NCBI RefSeq assembly: GCF_002127545.1
Contig: NZ_MUBK01000005.1
Location: 1-52,167, forward strand
Length of the DNA: 52,167 nucleotides
Reading direction: 5' to 3'
Source: Xenorhabdus beddingii
GTDB taxonomy: Bacteria > Pseudomonadota > Gammaproteobacteria > Enterobacterales > Enterobacteriaceae
Shown here piece after piece: positions 1 to 7,575 of the stretch. The notes under the pieces were generated by a model, which did no database searches, had not been told where the DNA came from, and saw nothing but the letters and a program-made list of their open reading frames with translations. The first letter of the stretch is position 1. Each line of letters opens with the position of its first letter. The position numbers were made by a program, and so were the translations under genes.

Positions 1-6
1 GTTCAT

Positions 7-67
7 TGCCTGTTCCTCCCCAGAGCGGTTTTTGGTGTGCACCAAAACTTTGCTCTTGGAACAGGCA
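7..67. repeat. 61-bp interrupted palindrome
   Basis: Nested inverted repeats are visible. The outer arms are TGCCTGTTCC (7-16) and its complement (58-67), the middle arms AGAGC/GCTCT (22-26, 52-56) and the inner arms TTTTGGTG/CACCAAAA (30-37, 40-47). It lies beyond the end of corA near the window edge, so its associated gene may be out of view. It could be a transcription terminator, a regulatory hairpin or a dispersed palindromic repeat. I see no coding potential in 1-253. Confidence 0.5.
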
Positions 68-198
68 CTTCGTCAATTCCTTATCCGGAATTCGGGTTAC
101 TCAGATAATTTTCAATTCACTGACATCTTTAAAACCCAGATACTTGAGTAGGCAGACAGTCCCCCAAAAAATAGATGGCTAAGTAACAAGACCAGTGA

Positions 199-222
199 AA
201 GTAGCTGACAATGCAGCTACTT
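199..222 (-). terminator. stem-loop after corA
   Basis: A perfect 9-bp stem (AAGTAGCTG, 6-nt loop, complement) sits 32 bp beyond the corA stop. On the minus strand it is followed only by a short pyrimidine stretch without a clear U-run, so it is a weak candidate terminator or an mRNA-stabilising hairpin. Confidence 0.4.
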
Positions 223-253
223 GGCAGATAAGAGAGAGATGACGGCGGGATGA

Positions 254-1204
254 TTACAACCAGTTCTTCCGCTTAAAGTAGAGATAAGGCGCCAGTCCCG
301 CAGCGATCATCAATCCAATGGCCGCAGGGTAGCCGAATGTCCAATTCAACTCCGGCATAAATTCGAAGTTCATGCCATAACTGGACGCCACCAGCGTGGG
401 CGGCAGGAATACCACGGAAACAACGGAGAAAATTTTAATAATGCGGCTCTGTTCAATGTTGATAAAACCCATCGCCGCCTGCATCAGGAAGTTCACTTTC
501 TGGAACAGGGATTCGTTGTGTGGCAATAGGGATTCGATATCCCGCAGGATCTCACGCGCCTGTTCCAACTGATTAGCAGGCAAGCGGGCACGACGCACAA
601 GGAAGTTCAGGGCGCGCTGGCTATCCATCAGACACAAGCGGACTTTCCAGCCGATGTCTTCCTGTTCAGCAAGGTTGGACAGGGCTGAGTCAAACTCATC
701 CCCCTGTTTGCCTTCCATTATCACCCGACTTAGGGATTCCAGCACACTGTAGATATTTTCAATCACGTCGGCCAACTGTTCGATCTTGGTTTCGAACAAG
801 TCCATCAGCAGTTCATAGGCATTCCCGTCAACCAGAGTCTGGTTACGGGCGCGCATTCGGTATAATCGAAATGCAGGGAGTTCACGCTCTCGCAATGTGT
901 AGAGACGACCGTCGCGAATAGTAAAGGCGACTGTCGAGTTGCCAGCATGGTCTTCGGCGTCTTCAAAATAGAAAAATGAGTGGACGTGCATACCATCTTC
1001 ATCTTCAAAAAAACGGGCCGATGCCTCAATGTCATCCAATTCAGTGCGGGTCGCCAAGACTTGTCCCAGCTCATTCTGGACCCGGAGACGATCACTATCC
1101 CCCAGCCCCACTAAATCTACCCACATGGAGTCAGATAACTGATCACCTTCTTCAAATTCAAGACGGAGCAGGCGATTATTCTCTAATTTAAATGCGTTCA
1201 GCAT
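254..1204 (-). CDS. corA: magnesium/cobalt transporter CorA
   Basis: Inner-membrane channel for Mg2+ uptake (also Co2+ and Ni2+), active as a homopentamer. The 316 residues equal the usual enterobacterial length. The protein has a long acidic and helical cytoplasmic N-terminal region, then two C-terminal membrane segments. The family signature Y-G-M-N lies at about residues 276-279, between the two segments, and the protein ends with the typical K-R-K-N-W-L tail. The start ATG at 1204 is preceded by an AAGGAG-type ribosome binding site. It lies 88 bp downstream of uvrD on the same strand, as in E. coli, where yigE may intervene. The spacer is too short to show a clear leader peptide of its own. 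Confidence 0.97.
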   Translation of the reverse strand: MLNAFKLENNRLLRLEFEEGDQLSDSMWVDLVGLGDSDRLRVQNELGQVLATRTELDDIEASARFFEDEDGMHVHSFFYFEDAEDHAGNSTVAFTIRDGRLYTLRERELPAFRLYRMRARNQTLVDGNAYELLMDLFETKIEQLADVIENIYSVLESLSRVIMEGKQGDEFDSALSNLAEQEDIGWKVRLCLMDSQRALNFLVRRARLPANQLEQAREILRDIESLLPHNESLFQKVNFLMQAAMGFINIEQSRIIKIFSVVSVVFLPPTLVASSYGMNFEFMPELNWTFGYPAAIGLMIAAGLAPYLYFKRKNWL

Positions 1205-1292
1205 GTACCATAAGTCTCCTTATTTTCCCTACGTTGATCGTAAGGCGCGAATGTTACGCTCAGAAGAAAAAATTTGTCAACATTCGACCGGA

Positions 1293-3458
1293 TTATTGGC
1301 CCGTTTCGAGTCTGGCATAAGCCGCCACCAGCCACTTGATGCCTTCACCCTGAAACGCGATTTGCAAGCGACAATGTTCCCCACTGCTTTCAATGTTGAT
1401 AATTGTCCCTTCACCAAATTTGGGATGGCGTACACGCTGCCCAAGGGCATAGCCACTGTCATTGGCGCTGATAGGCGTACCCAGCCGTTTATGACTGACC
1501 GGACGGGATACCGTCGCCCGCAAACGGACTTCTGTGACACATTCTGTCGGCAATTCCCCAATAAAACGCGATGGGCGGTGGTTCACTTCCTTACCATATA
1601 AACGGCGGCTTTCTGCGTAGGTCAGCGTCAGTTTTTCCATCGCCCTTGTGACCCCCACATAGGCCAGGCGACGTTCTTCTTCCAGCCTCCCGCCCTCTTC
1701 AATGGACATTTGGCTTGGGAACATGCCCTCTTCCATGCCGACAATAAAGACTTGCCGGAATTCCAGACCTTTTGCCGAGTGCAGAGTCATCAATTGCACG
1801 GCATCCTGATAAGCATCAGCCTGACCTTCCCCTGATTCAAGCGCGGCATGAGAAAGGAAGGCTTGCAGTGGCATCAGGTCTTCGTCTTCATCCTGATAAC
1901 TGAATTGGCGGGTTGCCGTGACCAATTCTTCAAGGTTTTCGATACGCGCCTGAGCTTTTTCGCCTTTTTCTTGCTGATACATAACCCATAGACCAGAATC
2001 CCGGATAATGCGATCGGTTTGGATATGCAGTGGCATTTCCTGTGTTTCCGTTTCCAGCGCCTCAATTAATTCGATGAAACGCTGCAATGCCGATGCCGCC
2101 CGCCCTGCCAGCACTTTCTCCTGAATCAATGACAGGCAGCTTTCCCATAACGTTTTTTGCTGGTCACGCGCGACTTGACGCACAACATCCAGCGTTCTGT
2201 CACCGATGCCGCGCGTGGGCGTATTCACCACACGCTCAAAAGCTGCGTCATCATGGCGGTTTGCCACCAAGCGCAAATAAGATAAGGCATCTTTTATTTC
2301 CTGACGCTCGAAGAAACGCTGACCACCATAAATGCGGTAAGGCATGGAAACCTGCAACAAGGCTTCTTCCAGGACACGGGATTGAGCATTACTGCGATAG
2401 AGGATCGCACATTCTTTCAGTGCCCCGCCATTATCCAACCAATGCTTGATACGACCGACAACATAGCGGGATTCATCCAGTTCATTGAAGGCGCAGTAAA
2501 GTGAAATCAGCTCGCCTTCACTCCCTTCTGTCCACAATTTTTTGCCCAAGCGATCGCTGTTATGCGCGATCAGGGCATTGGCAGCCTTAAGAATATTGCT
2601 GGTCGAACGGTAGTTTTGCTCCAGGCGGATGGTTTCCGCGCCGGGAAAATCCTTGAGGAAGCGCTGGATATTTTCCACCTGCGCGCCCCTCCAGCCGTAA
2701 ATGGACTGATCATCGTCACCGACAATCATCACCTTACCGCTATCGCCAGCCAGCAGGTGAATCCAAGCGTATTGAATACTGTTCGTATCCTGAAATTCGT
2801 CTACGAGAATATTAGTAAAACGTTCACGGTAGTGTTGCAGAATTTGGGGTTTATTTAACCACAGTTCATGGGCACGCAACAGCAGTTCGGCAAAATCGAC
2901 CAATCCTGCGCGATCACACGCCTCTTGATAGGCTTGGTAGATTTTCAGCCATGTCGCTTCTACGGGGTTACCATAGCTTTCAATGTGTTGAGGACGCAGC
3001 CCTTCATCTTTTTTGCCGTTGATGTACCACATGCCTTGGCGAGCCGGCCACTGTTTGTCATCCAGATTCATCGCCTTGATGATGCGCTTGATTAAGCGAT
3101 GCTGGTCTTCGCTATCGAGGATTTGGAAATCCTGCGGCAAATTGGCATCAAGATGATGGGCTCGCAGTAAACGGTGGGCGAGACCATGAAACGTGCCTAT
3201 CCACATGCCTCCCTGACTGGTTCCAATCAGGTTTTCAATTCTATGACGCATTTCAGCGGCGGCTTTATTGGTAAATGTGACCGCCATGATGGAAAACGGG
3301 GAGGCATTTTCAACTGACAGTAACCAAGCGATCCGGTGAACCAATACGCGCGTTTTACCGCTGCCAGCACCAGCCAGCACCAGCATATTAGTACGGGGTG
3401 CCGCGACCGCCTCGCGTTGTTTATCATTCAGGCTTTCGAGCAGAGAAGAAACGTCCAT
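1293..3458 (-). CDS. uvrD: DNA helicase II UvrD
   Basis: ATP-dependent 3'-5' DNA helicase (superfamily 1A) acting in nucleotide excision repair with UvrABC and in methyl-directed mismatch repair with MutL. Walker A G-A-G-S-G-K-T lies at residues 30-36, the D-E-F-Q-D Walker B near residue 220, and the [13 protein letters not shown] motif III follows. The C-terminal tail is the typical one. I choose the ATG at 3458 (MDVSSLLESLND, 721 aa) over one three codons upstream because it matches the family N-terminus. Odd feature: motif V reads K-G-L-E-F-R-Q-V-F (about residue 572), where the paralogue Rep in this window, and UvrD as I know it, have Pro after F. A LexA-like box and a tandem repeat lie upstream. 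Confidence 0.97.
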   Translation of the reverse strand: MDVSSLLESLNDKQREAVAAPRTNMLVLAGAGSGKTRVLVHRIAWLLSVENASPFSIMAVTFTNKAAAEMRHRIENLIGTSQGGMWIGTFHGLAHRLLRAHHLDANLPQDFQILDSEDQHRLIKRIIKAMNLDDKQWPARQGMWYINGKKDEGLRPQHIESYGNPVEATWLKIYQAYQEACDRAGLVDFAELLLRAHELWLNKPQILQHYRERFTNILVDEFQDTNSIQYAWIHLLAGDSGKVMIVGDDDQSIYGWRGAQVENIQRFLKDFPGAETIRLEQNYRSTSNILKAANALIAHNSDRLGKKLWTEGSEGELISLYCAFNELDESRYVVGRIKHWLDNGGALKECAILYRSNAQSRVLEEALLQVSMPYRIYGGQRFFERQEIKDALSYLRLVANRHDDAAFERVVNTPTRGIGDRTLDVVRQVARDQQKTLWESCLSLIQEKVLAGRAASALQRFIELIEALETETQEMPLHIQTDRIIRDSGLWVMYQQEKGEKAQARIENLEELVTATRQFSYQDEDEDLMPLQAFLSHAALESGEGQADAYQDAVQLMTLHSAKGLEFRQVFIVGMEEGMFPSQMSIEEGGRLEEERRLAYVGVTRAMEKLTLTYAESRRLYGKEVNHRPSRFIGELPTECVTEVRLRATVSRPVSHKRLGTPISANDSGYALGQRVRHPKFGEGTIINIESSGEHCRLQIAFQGEGIKWLVAAYARLETGQ

Positions 3459-3480
3459 AATTACCATCAGTTAGTTTTAA

Positions 3481-3540
3481 TGACTTATTTTTCAATGACT
3501 TATTTTTCAATGAATTAGTTTTCAATGAATTAGTTTTCAA
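3481..3540. repeat. 15-bp tandem repeat x4 upstream of uvrD
   Basis: Four head-to-tail 15-bp units are present: two copies of TGACTTATTTTTCAA (3481-3510), then two of TGAATTAGTTTTCAA (3511-3540). A degenerate partial unit adjoins at 3471-3480. The array lies 23 to 82 bp upstream of the uvrD start, between the LexA-like box and the gene, so it forms part of the promoter or 5' untranslated region. Confidence 0.9.
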
Positions 3541-3571
3541 TGGCCCTGTTTGGGTATATCACTCAGTCTCA

Positions 3572-3587
3572 CTGTTCTTTTATACAG
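3572..3587 (-). promoter_or_regulatory. LexA (SOS) box of uvrD
   Basis: The 16-mer CTGTTCTTTTATACAG fits the CTG-N10-CAG rule, and its second half (ATACAG) is the canonical one. It lies 114 bp upstream of the uvrD ATG. uvrD is a known LexA-regulated gene in E. coli, so both position and sequence fit. The long distance from the start is explained by the intervening tandem repeats. Confidence 0.7.
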
Positions 3588-3601
3588 ATTACAATCTGAA
3601 A

Positions 3602-4318
3602 TTATATCAGTGCTATCAAAGAAGCCAAATCAGAAATCTCAACATGTGGAACCAAGCGTCCCTCAGGTTCCTGCATGAGATCTTTATGCTCAATGTTAAT
3701 CCAGCAAGCCTGCATTCCACTACGCAGCGCCCCTTCTACATCCGTGCTTAAGTTATCGCCCACATGCAGGATCTGATGTGTGGGTAAATTCAACCGGTCA
3801 GCCGCCAGATGGTACATATCCGGATAAGGTTTCGCGCGTCCATCCTGACCGGCTTTCAGCACAAACTTGAAATAAGGGGCAAGCCCACATGCCGCAGGTT
3901 CAGCATTCCCATTGGTGATCGCCACCAACGGAATTTTTTCCGCCAGTACGGACAGGGTGTGATGGGTCGATTCCGGAACGGTGATTTGATTACGCCAGTA
4001 TGCAAAGCAGGACATCATTTCATCCGTACCACGCACCGTTTCCTCATGATTAAAACCGTAGTGATTGAACATCAGCTCTACGGACTGCCGACGCCATGAT
4101 GTAACGTCGTGGTAAATATCAGGCGCCAGTTCAAGAACGGCCTGACGATATAAATACAGATCTTCACTCTCAAAGTGACTAAACTTGGCATCGTAGCGCC
4201 TGATAAAACACAACACTTCTTTTTCGGTTTTATCGATGACAGGATGGTTATCGTAAAGAGTATCATCCAGATCGAATGTCATCGCAGCAAACGGCGCGAT
4301 AGGCCGATAAAAACGCAT
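3602..4318 (-). CDS. yigB: HAD-family phosphatase YigB (FMN phosphatase)
   Basis: Haloacid dehalogenase superfamily hydrolase. The E. coli orthologue dephosphorylates 5-amino-6-ribitylamino-uracil 5'-phosphate and FMN in riboflavin metabolism. The 238 residues equal the E. coli length. Motif I D-L-D-D-T at residues 16-20 supplies the nucleophilic Asp and the acid/base Asp. Motif II is I-T-N-G-N, a Lys in G-R-A-K-P is motif III, and H-V-G-D-N-L-S-T-D is motif IV. The start overlaps the xerC stop by one base (TAATG), which indicates translational coupling in the dapF-yigA-xerC-yigB operon. A 14-bp palindrome (CAGATT/AATCTG, 3585-3598) follows the stop. Confidence 0.93.
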   Translation of the reverse strand: MRFYRPIAPFAAMTFDLDDTLYDNHPVIDKTEKEVLCFIRRYDAKFSHFESEDLYLYRQAVLELAPDIYHDVTSWRRQSVELMFNHYGFNHEETVRGTDEMMSCFAYWRNQITVPESTHHTLSVLAEKIPLVAITNGNAEPAACGLAPYFKFVLKAGQDGRAKPYPDMYHLAADRLNLPTHQILHVGDNLSTDVEGALRSGMQACWINIEHKDLMQEPEGRLVPHVEISDLASLIALI

Positions 4319-5232
4319 TATGATTTCCCTCGTTTGGCTCTTGGGTGGGCTACATCATAGACTTTGGTTAAATGCTGGAAATCCAGATGGGTATAGATTT
4401 GCGTCGTTGACAGGTTGGCATGACCCAGCAATTCCTGTACAGCACGCAGATCACCACTGGATTCCAGAATATGCGTGGCAAAAGAGTGGCGCAATTTATG
4501 GGGGTTGATATGACTGTTTACACCTTGCCGAATGCCCCACTGTTCAAACCGTTTTTGTACGTTACGGGCAGAGATCCGTTTCCCGCTCTGGGAGGAAATG
4601 AAAACCGCATTATCTTCCGGCTCAAACAGCTCCCGCATTTCCAGCCAGCGCTGAAGCCATTCCTGCGCCATACGGCCAAACGGCACCTTACGTTCTTTGC
4701 TGCCTTTACCGAGCACCCAGACTTCACCACTTTCCAGATCCAAATGGTGACAATCAAGGCCAACCAGCTCAGACAGACGCAAACCTGCGCCATACATCAC
4801 TTCCAACATGGTTCGGTCACGCACTGACAAAGGGTCATTTAAATTGATGTTAAGCAGTTGGTTAACTTCATCCACATCCATGTTTTTAGGTAAGTGGCGT
4901 TTCTTACGGGGCGCGCTGACACTCTTGGCGGGGTTGGCAGCCAATTTCCCTTGTGTCACCATCCAGTCAAGAAAGCTGCGCAAGGAAGAAAGGCGCAGGG
5001 CAAGACTGGCAGACTGCAACCCTGCCCGACGACTGCGGGAGACAAACATTCTGACTTTCACCGGATCAAGCGCCTGCCATTCACGCATTCCGATCTCCAG
5101 TGACATTTCCGCCAGCACGGCCAAATGGCGTCGATAGTTGGTTATCGTGACCGGGCTTAAACGCCGTTCAACCCTCAGATAGTGCAAAAAGACTTCTACC
5201 GGCTCCAGCAGCAGATCGATCGGCTGATTCAT
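4318..5232 (-). CDS. xerC: site-specific tyrosine recombinase XerC
   Basis: With XerD it resolves chromosome dimers at dif, with FtsK as partner, and acts on plasmid dimers. The 304 residues comprise an N-terminal SAM-like core-binding domain (about 10-95) and a C-terminal catalytic domain. The full catalytic set is visible: R152, K176, H245, R248, H271 and the nucleophile Y280. The signature [10 protein letters not shown] is present. It overlaps yigA by 4 bp (ATGA) and yigB by 1 bp. The order dapF-yigA-xerC is the classic enterobacterial arrangement, so this is the chromosomal housekeeping recombinase rather than an integrase of a mobile element. Confidence 0.97.
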   Translation of the reverse strand: MNQPIDLLLEPVEVFLHYLRVERRLSPVTITNYRRHLAVLAEMSLEIGMREWQALDPVKVRMFVSRSRRAGLQSASLALRLSSLRSFLDWMVTQGKLAANPAKSVSAPRKKRHLPKNMDVDEVNQLLNINLNDPLSVRDRTMLEVMYGAGLRLSELVGLDCHHLDLESGEVWVLGKGSKERKVPFGRMAQEWLQRWLEMRELFEPEDNAVFISSQSGKRISARNVQKRFEQWGIRQGVNSHINPHKLRHSFATHILESSGDLRAVQELLGHANLSTTQIYTHLDFQHLTKVYDVAHPRAKRGKS

Positions 5233-5933
5233 GCGCGTTCAATCCAGCGAGATAATAGTCCCGGCAATAGCTTCGACAAATGGTCGAGAATGTCAGTTCC
5301 CATACCTTCGTGATAATGCTGTTTATTATGGCTATTGAAGATCACCATCCCCAAATCCCCTTGTGACCCTAAAAGGGAAATTGCCACTGAACCCACATGA
5401 CGGGCTTGTGGCATCAACAATAAAATTTCCGAGCCATACAAAGTGCCAAGGTAATGATTGGTATCACCAAATCGCTTAATGCGAACAGGCTCAAAAGCGT
5501 GGCGGGATATCGTCAACTCCGGTGAATTCAGTGGTGCTCCAAGATGCCATTTATCACTGAACAGTCGAATATAGCTGTTACTTAAACCCAGCGTTTTTGA
5601 CCATAAACTCAAGCGGGAAAGGAAATCCTGCAAACTTTTGGCACCAGAGAGATCTGACAATAATTGCAGCAGGCGGCTGAACAGCACTTCATTCTGTTTT
5701 GCCTGCTCCACCAGATGGATCAAATCATCTTCCAGGTAGCTGATACGTTTTCTCTGACGGTTCATATGCCATTCCATCAAAGAAATGCACTCCCGCACCG
5801 GATGGGGAACTCTTATCTTATCGACCATATTGGCATTGCGGATAAAAAAATCGGGATTATTCAGCAAATAATCCACTACCGCCTGATCATCCAGCCTGTT
5901 TGCGATATGCAGTGGTTCGTCTTTTTCACCCAT
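5229..5933 (-). CDS. yigA: DUF484 family protein YigA
   Basis: Conserved protein of unknown biochemical role, encoded between dapF and xerC throughout the enterics. It belongs to the DUF484 family, which has a GAF-like fold. The length is 234 aa from the ATG at 5933. A TTG two codons upstream (5939) is possible, but its GGGG Shine-Dalgarno lies only 2 nt away, whereas the spacing to ATG 5933 is 8 nt, so I prefer ATG. The sequence shows a helical N-terminus (Y-L-L-N-N-P-D-F-F near residue 21, typical of the family) and a likely coiled segment around residues 55-85. Its stop overlaps the xerC start by 4 bp, so it is cotranslated with xerC. Confidence 0.9.
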   Translation of the reverse strand: MGEKDEPLHIANRLDDQAVVDYLLNNPDFFIRNANMVDKIRVPHPVRECISLMEWHMNRQRKRISYLEDDLIHLVEQAKQNEVLFSRLLQLLSDLSGAKSLQDFLSRLSLWSKTLGLSNSYIRLFSDKWHLGAPLNSPELTISRHAFEPVRIKRFGDTNHYLGTLYGSEILLLMPQARHVGSVAISLLGSQGDLGMVIFNSHNKQHYHEGMGTDILDHLSKLLPGLLSRWIERA

Positions 5934-5980
5934 TTCCAATGCCCCATATTACAAGAATGATTCAATAAACACTGAATCAA

Positions 5981-6805
5981 TCATAAATGAATCGTGCCAT
6001 CATAAACGTGGGTTGCAGGCCCAGTCATAAAGAGGGGGTTACCCGGCCCATCCCAGCGGATTTGCAAGGAACCGCCGGGAAGATCGACTTGAACCTGCTT
6101 ATCCAGAAGATTTTGCTGGATACCTACCGCCACGGCGGCACATGCACCGCTGCCACATGCCCGCGTCTCGCCGGCACCACGCTCGAAGACACGCAGCCGA
6201 ATACGGCTCCGGTTTATGATCTGCATAAAGCCAACATTCGTCCGCTCAGGAAAACGTTCGTGATTTTCCAGCACCGCTCCCAACACGTCCACCTCAGCCG
6301 TCTCTACATCTTCAACCTGTATGACACAGTGGGGATTTCCCATCGACACGACACCACAAAGCACTGTGCGTTCGATTGCCCGGATAATATAGGTCTTTTC
6401 GGCTTTCTGGGCACGAAAGGGAACCCGTTGCGGCTCAAAGTCTGGCTCTCCCATATTGACACAGACTTGATCATCATTTGTGATGCTCAATACCATCCGC
6501 CCTGCCCGCGTACTGACCTTGATATCACGCTTATTGGTCAGCCCCTTCAGACGAACAAAACGGGCAAAGCAACGCGCCCCATTGCCGCATTGGGAAACTT
6601 CGCTGCCATCAGAATTAAAAATGCGGTAGTGGAAGTCTAAGTCAGGATCATAAGGGGCTTCAACCATCAAAAGTTGATCAAAACCTATCCCAGTATTCCG
6701 ATCAGACAGACGGCAAATTAATTCCGGAGAAAAATAAACATTTTGGGTCACTGCATCAACGACCATAAAATCATTGCCAAGACCGTGCATTTTGGAGAAC
6801 TGCAT
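5981..6805 (-). CDS. dapF: diaminopimelate epimerase DapF
   Basis: Converts LL- to meso-diaminopimelate, the last step before lysine and a building block of peptidoglycan; PLP-independent. The 274 residues equal the E. coli length. Two catalytic cysteines are present: C73 in Q-C-G-N-G-A-R-C-F and a second near residue 217 in A-C-G-S-G-A-C. I start at ATG 6805 ([12 protein letters not shown]) because it has GGAG 6 nt upstream and matches the family N-terminus; an upstream TTG (6817) lacks support. It is followed by yigA after 47 bp, and lptM lies just upstream on the same strand. Confidence 0.96.
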   Translation of the reverse strand: MQFSKMHGLGNDFMVVDAVTQNVYFSPELICRLSDRNTGIGFDQLLMVEAPYDPDLDFHYRIFNSDGSEVSQCGNGARCFARFVRLKGLTNKRDIKVSTRAGRMVLSITNDDQVCVNMGEPDFEPQRVPFRAQKAEKTYIIRAIERTVLCGVVSMGNPHCVIQVEDVETAEVDVLGAVLENHERFPERTNVGFMQIINRSRIRLRVFERGAGETRACGSGACAAVAVGIQQNLLDKQVQVDLPGGSLQIRWDGPGNPLFMTGPATHVYDGTIHL

Positions 6806-6839
6806 ATACGACTCCAAGAAAAATCACATTACCGGCTCA

Positions 6840-7028
6840 CTATTTTTGAGCATCCGCTGGCGTGTTATTTGATATATTCTTTGGTTGCGCCCTATCCACA
6901 TTGTTCACAGGGGGCTGTGTTGCAGATGCCTCTGCGGGTGGAAAATAGAGAGGACCTTTCAAACCGCAACCAGTCAGAGAGAGTAGTGTTATGATAGTCA
7001 ATGACCAACGGAGTTGTTTTTTCATCAT
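6840..7028 (-). CDS. lptM: LPS assembly lipoprotein LptM (YifL)
   Basis: Small outer-membrane lipoprotein. In E. coli LptM binds the LptD/LptE translocon and promotes its oxidative maturation. The 62 residues show a positively charged N-terminus, a hydrophobic stretch and the lipobox L-T-G-C with the lipidated Cys at residue 21. The family hallmark G-L-K-G-P-L-Y-F-P-P follows. The remainder is a low-complexity, Pro/Asn/Gln-rich tail, probably disordered. The first of two adjacent ATGs is used because AGG lies 7 nt upstream. It sits directly upstream of dapF and divergent from cyaY. Confidence 0.92.
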   Translation of the reverse strand: MMKKQLRWSLTIITLLSLTGCGLKGPLYFPPAEASATQPPVNNVDRAQPKNISNNTPADAQK

Positions 7029-7103
7029 ATTAATGCCTGTGATTCATACGCCAATACTCTCTATAATCGCAGCTAGGCCCTGAAAAGCAAATAGGAAATA
7101 AAC

Positions 7104-7424
7104 ATGAACGATAGCGAATTTCATCAATTAGCCGATCAATTGATGCTTCATCTTGAAGAACAATTGGATAATTATGATGGAGATGCGGATATTGACTGTG
7201 AAACCAATGGCGGCGTGATGACGCTAAGTTTTGAAAACGGCAGCAAAATCATCATTAACCGCCAAGAACCTTTCCATCAAATTTGGCTGGCCGCCAAAAA
7301 TGGGGGTTATCATTTTGATTATCGGGATAGCCAATGGATTTGTGATCGCAGTGGGGATGATTTTATCTCCATGCTGGCACAGGCCATCACTGAGCAGAGC
7401 GGTGAGCCATTTCAATTTTCGTGA
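7104..7424 (+). CDS. cyaY: bacterial frataxin CyaY
   Basis: Acidic iron-binding protein that modulates the IscS/IscU iron-sulfur cluster machinery. The 106 residues are the family length. The N-terminal helix is rich in Asp and Glu ([19 protein letters not shown]), the iron-binding ridge. It is followed by the beta-sheet core and the conserved P-x-x-Q-I-W-L-A and W-I-C-D-R-S segments. It is divergent from lptM and convergent with cyaA, the same arrangement as in E. coli. Confidence 0.96.
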   Translation: MNDSEFHQLADQLMLHLEEQLDNYDGDADIDCETNGGVMTLSFENGSKIIINRQEPFHQIWLAAKNGGYHFDYRDSQWICDRSGDDFISMLAQAITEQSGEPFQFS

Positions 7425-7460
7425 CTCTTTGTCGTTTATACCTGACAAAAGCCATTTTTT

Positions 7461-7503
7461 TATAAAAACTGTCACCTTATAAAAACGGTCACTGTATAAA
7501 AAC
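7461..7503. repeat. 17-bp tandem repeat, about 2.5 copies
   Basis: TATAAAAACTGTCACCT (7461-7477) is followed by TATAAAAACGGTCACTG (7478-7494) and a partial TATAAAAAC (7495-7503). It lies in the convergent cyaY/cyaA spacer, just before the cyaA terminator hairpin, and its A-tract supplies the U-run of that terminator on the minus strand. Confidence 0.8.
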
Positions 7504-7527
7504 AAGCGCCTAATCAAACAGGCGCTT
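7495..7527 (-). terminator. rho-independent terminator of cyaA
   Basis: An 8-bp stem AAGCGCCT/AGGCGCTT (7504-7511 with 7520-7527) is followed on the minus strand by GTTTTTAT. It lies about 50 bp beyond the cyaA stop. The plus strand has no U-run after the stem, so the orientation fits cyaA rather than cyaY. Confidence 0.75.
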
Positions 7528-7575
7528 AGAGAATTTGATGGAGACAATGACTTTTTTCAATTAATGGTACAGCTA

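Noticed and set aside
29-47. NtrC-like TTTTGGTG/CACCAAAA arms
   Set aside because: The half-sites face the opposite way and lack the N5 spacing of NtrC sites.
4318-5232. Tyrosine recombinase as a sign of a mobile element
   Set aside because: It is XerC by sequence, catalytic residues and dapF-yigA-xerC context.
5987-6640. 217-codon plus-strand frame opposite dapF
   Set aside because: It is antisense to a perfectly conserved DapF and has no recognisable domain or ribosome binding site.
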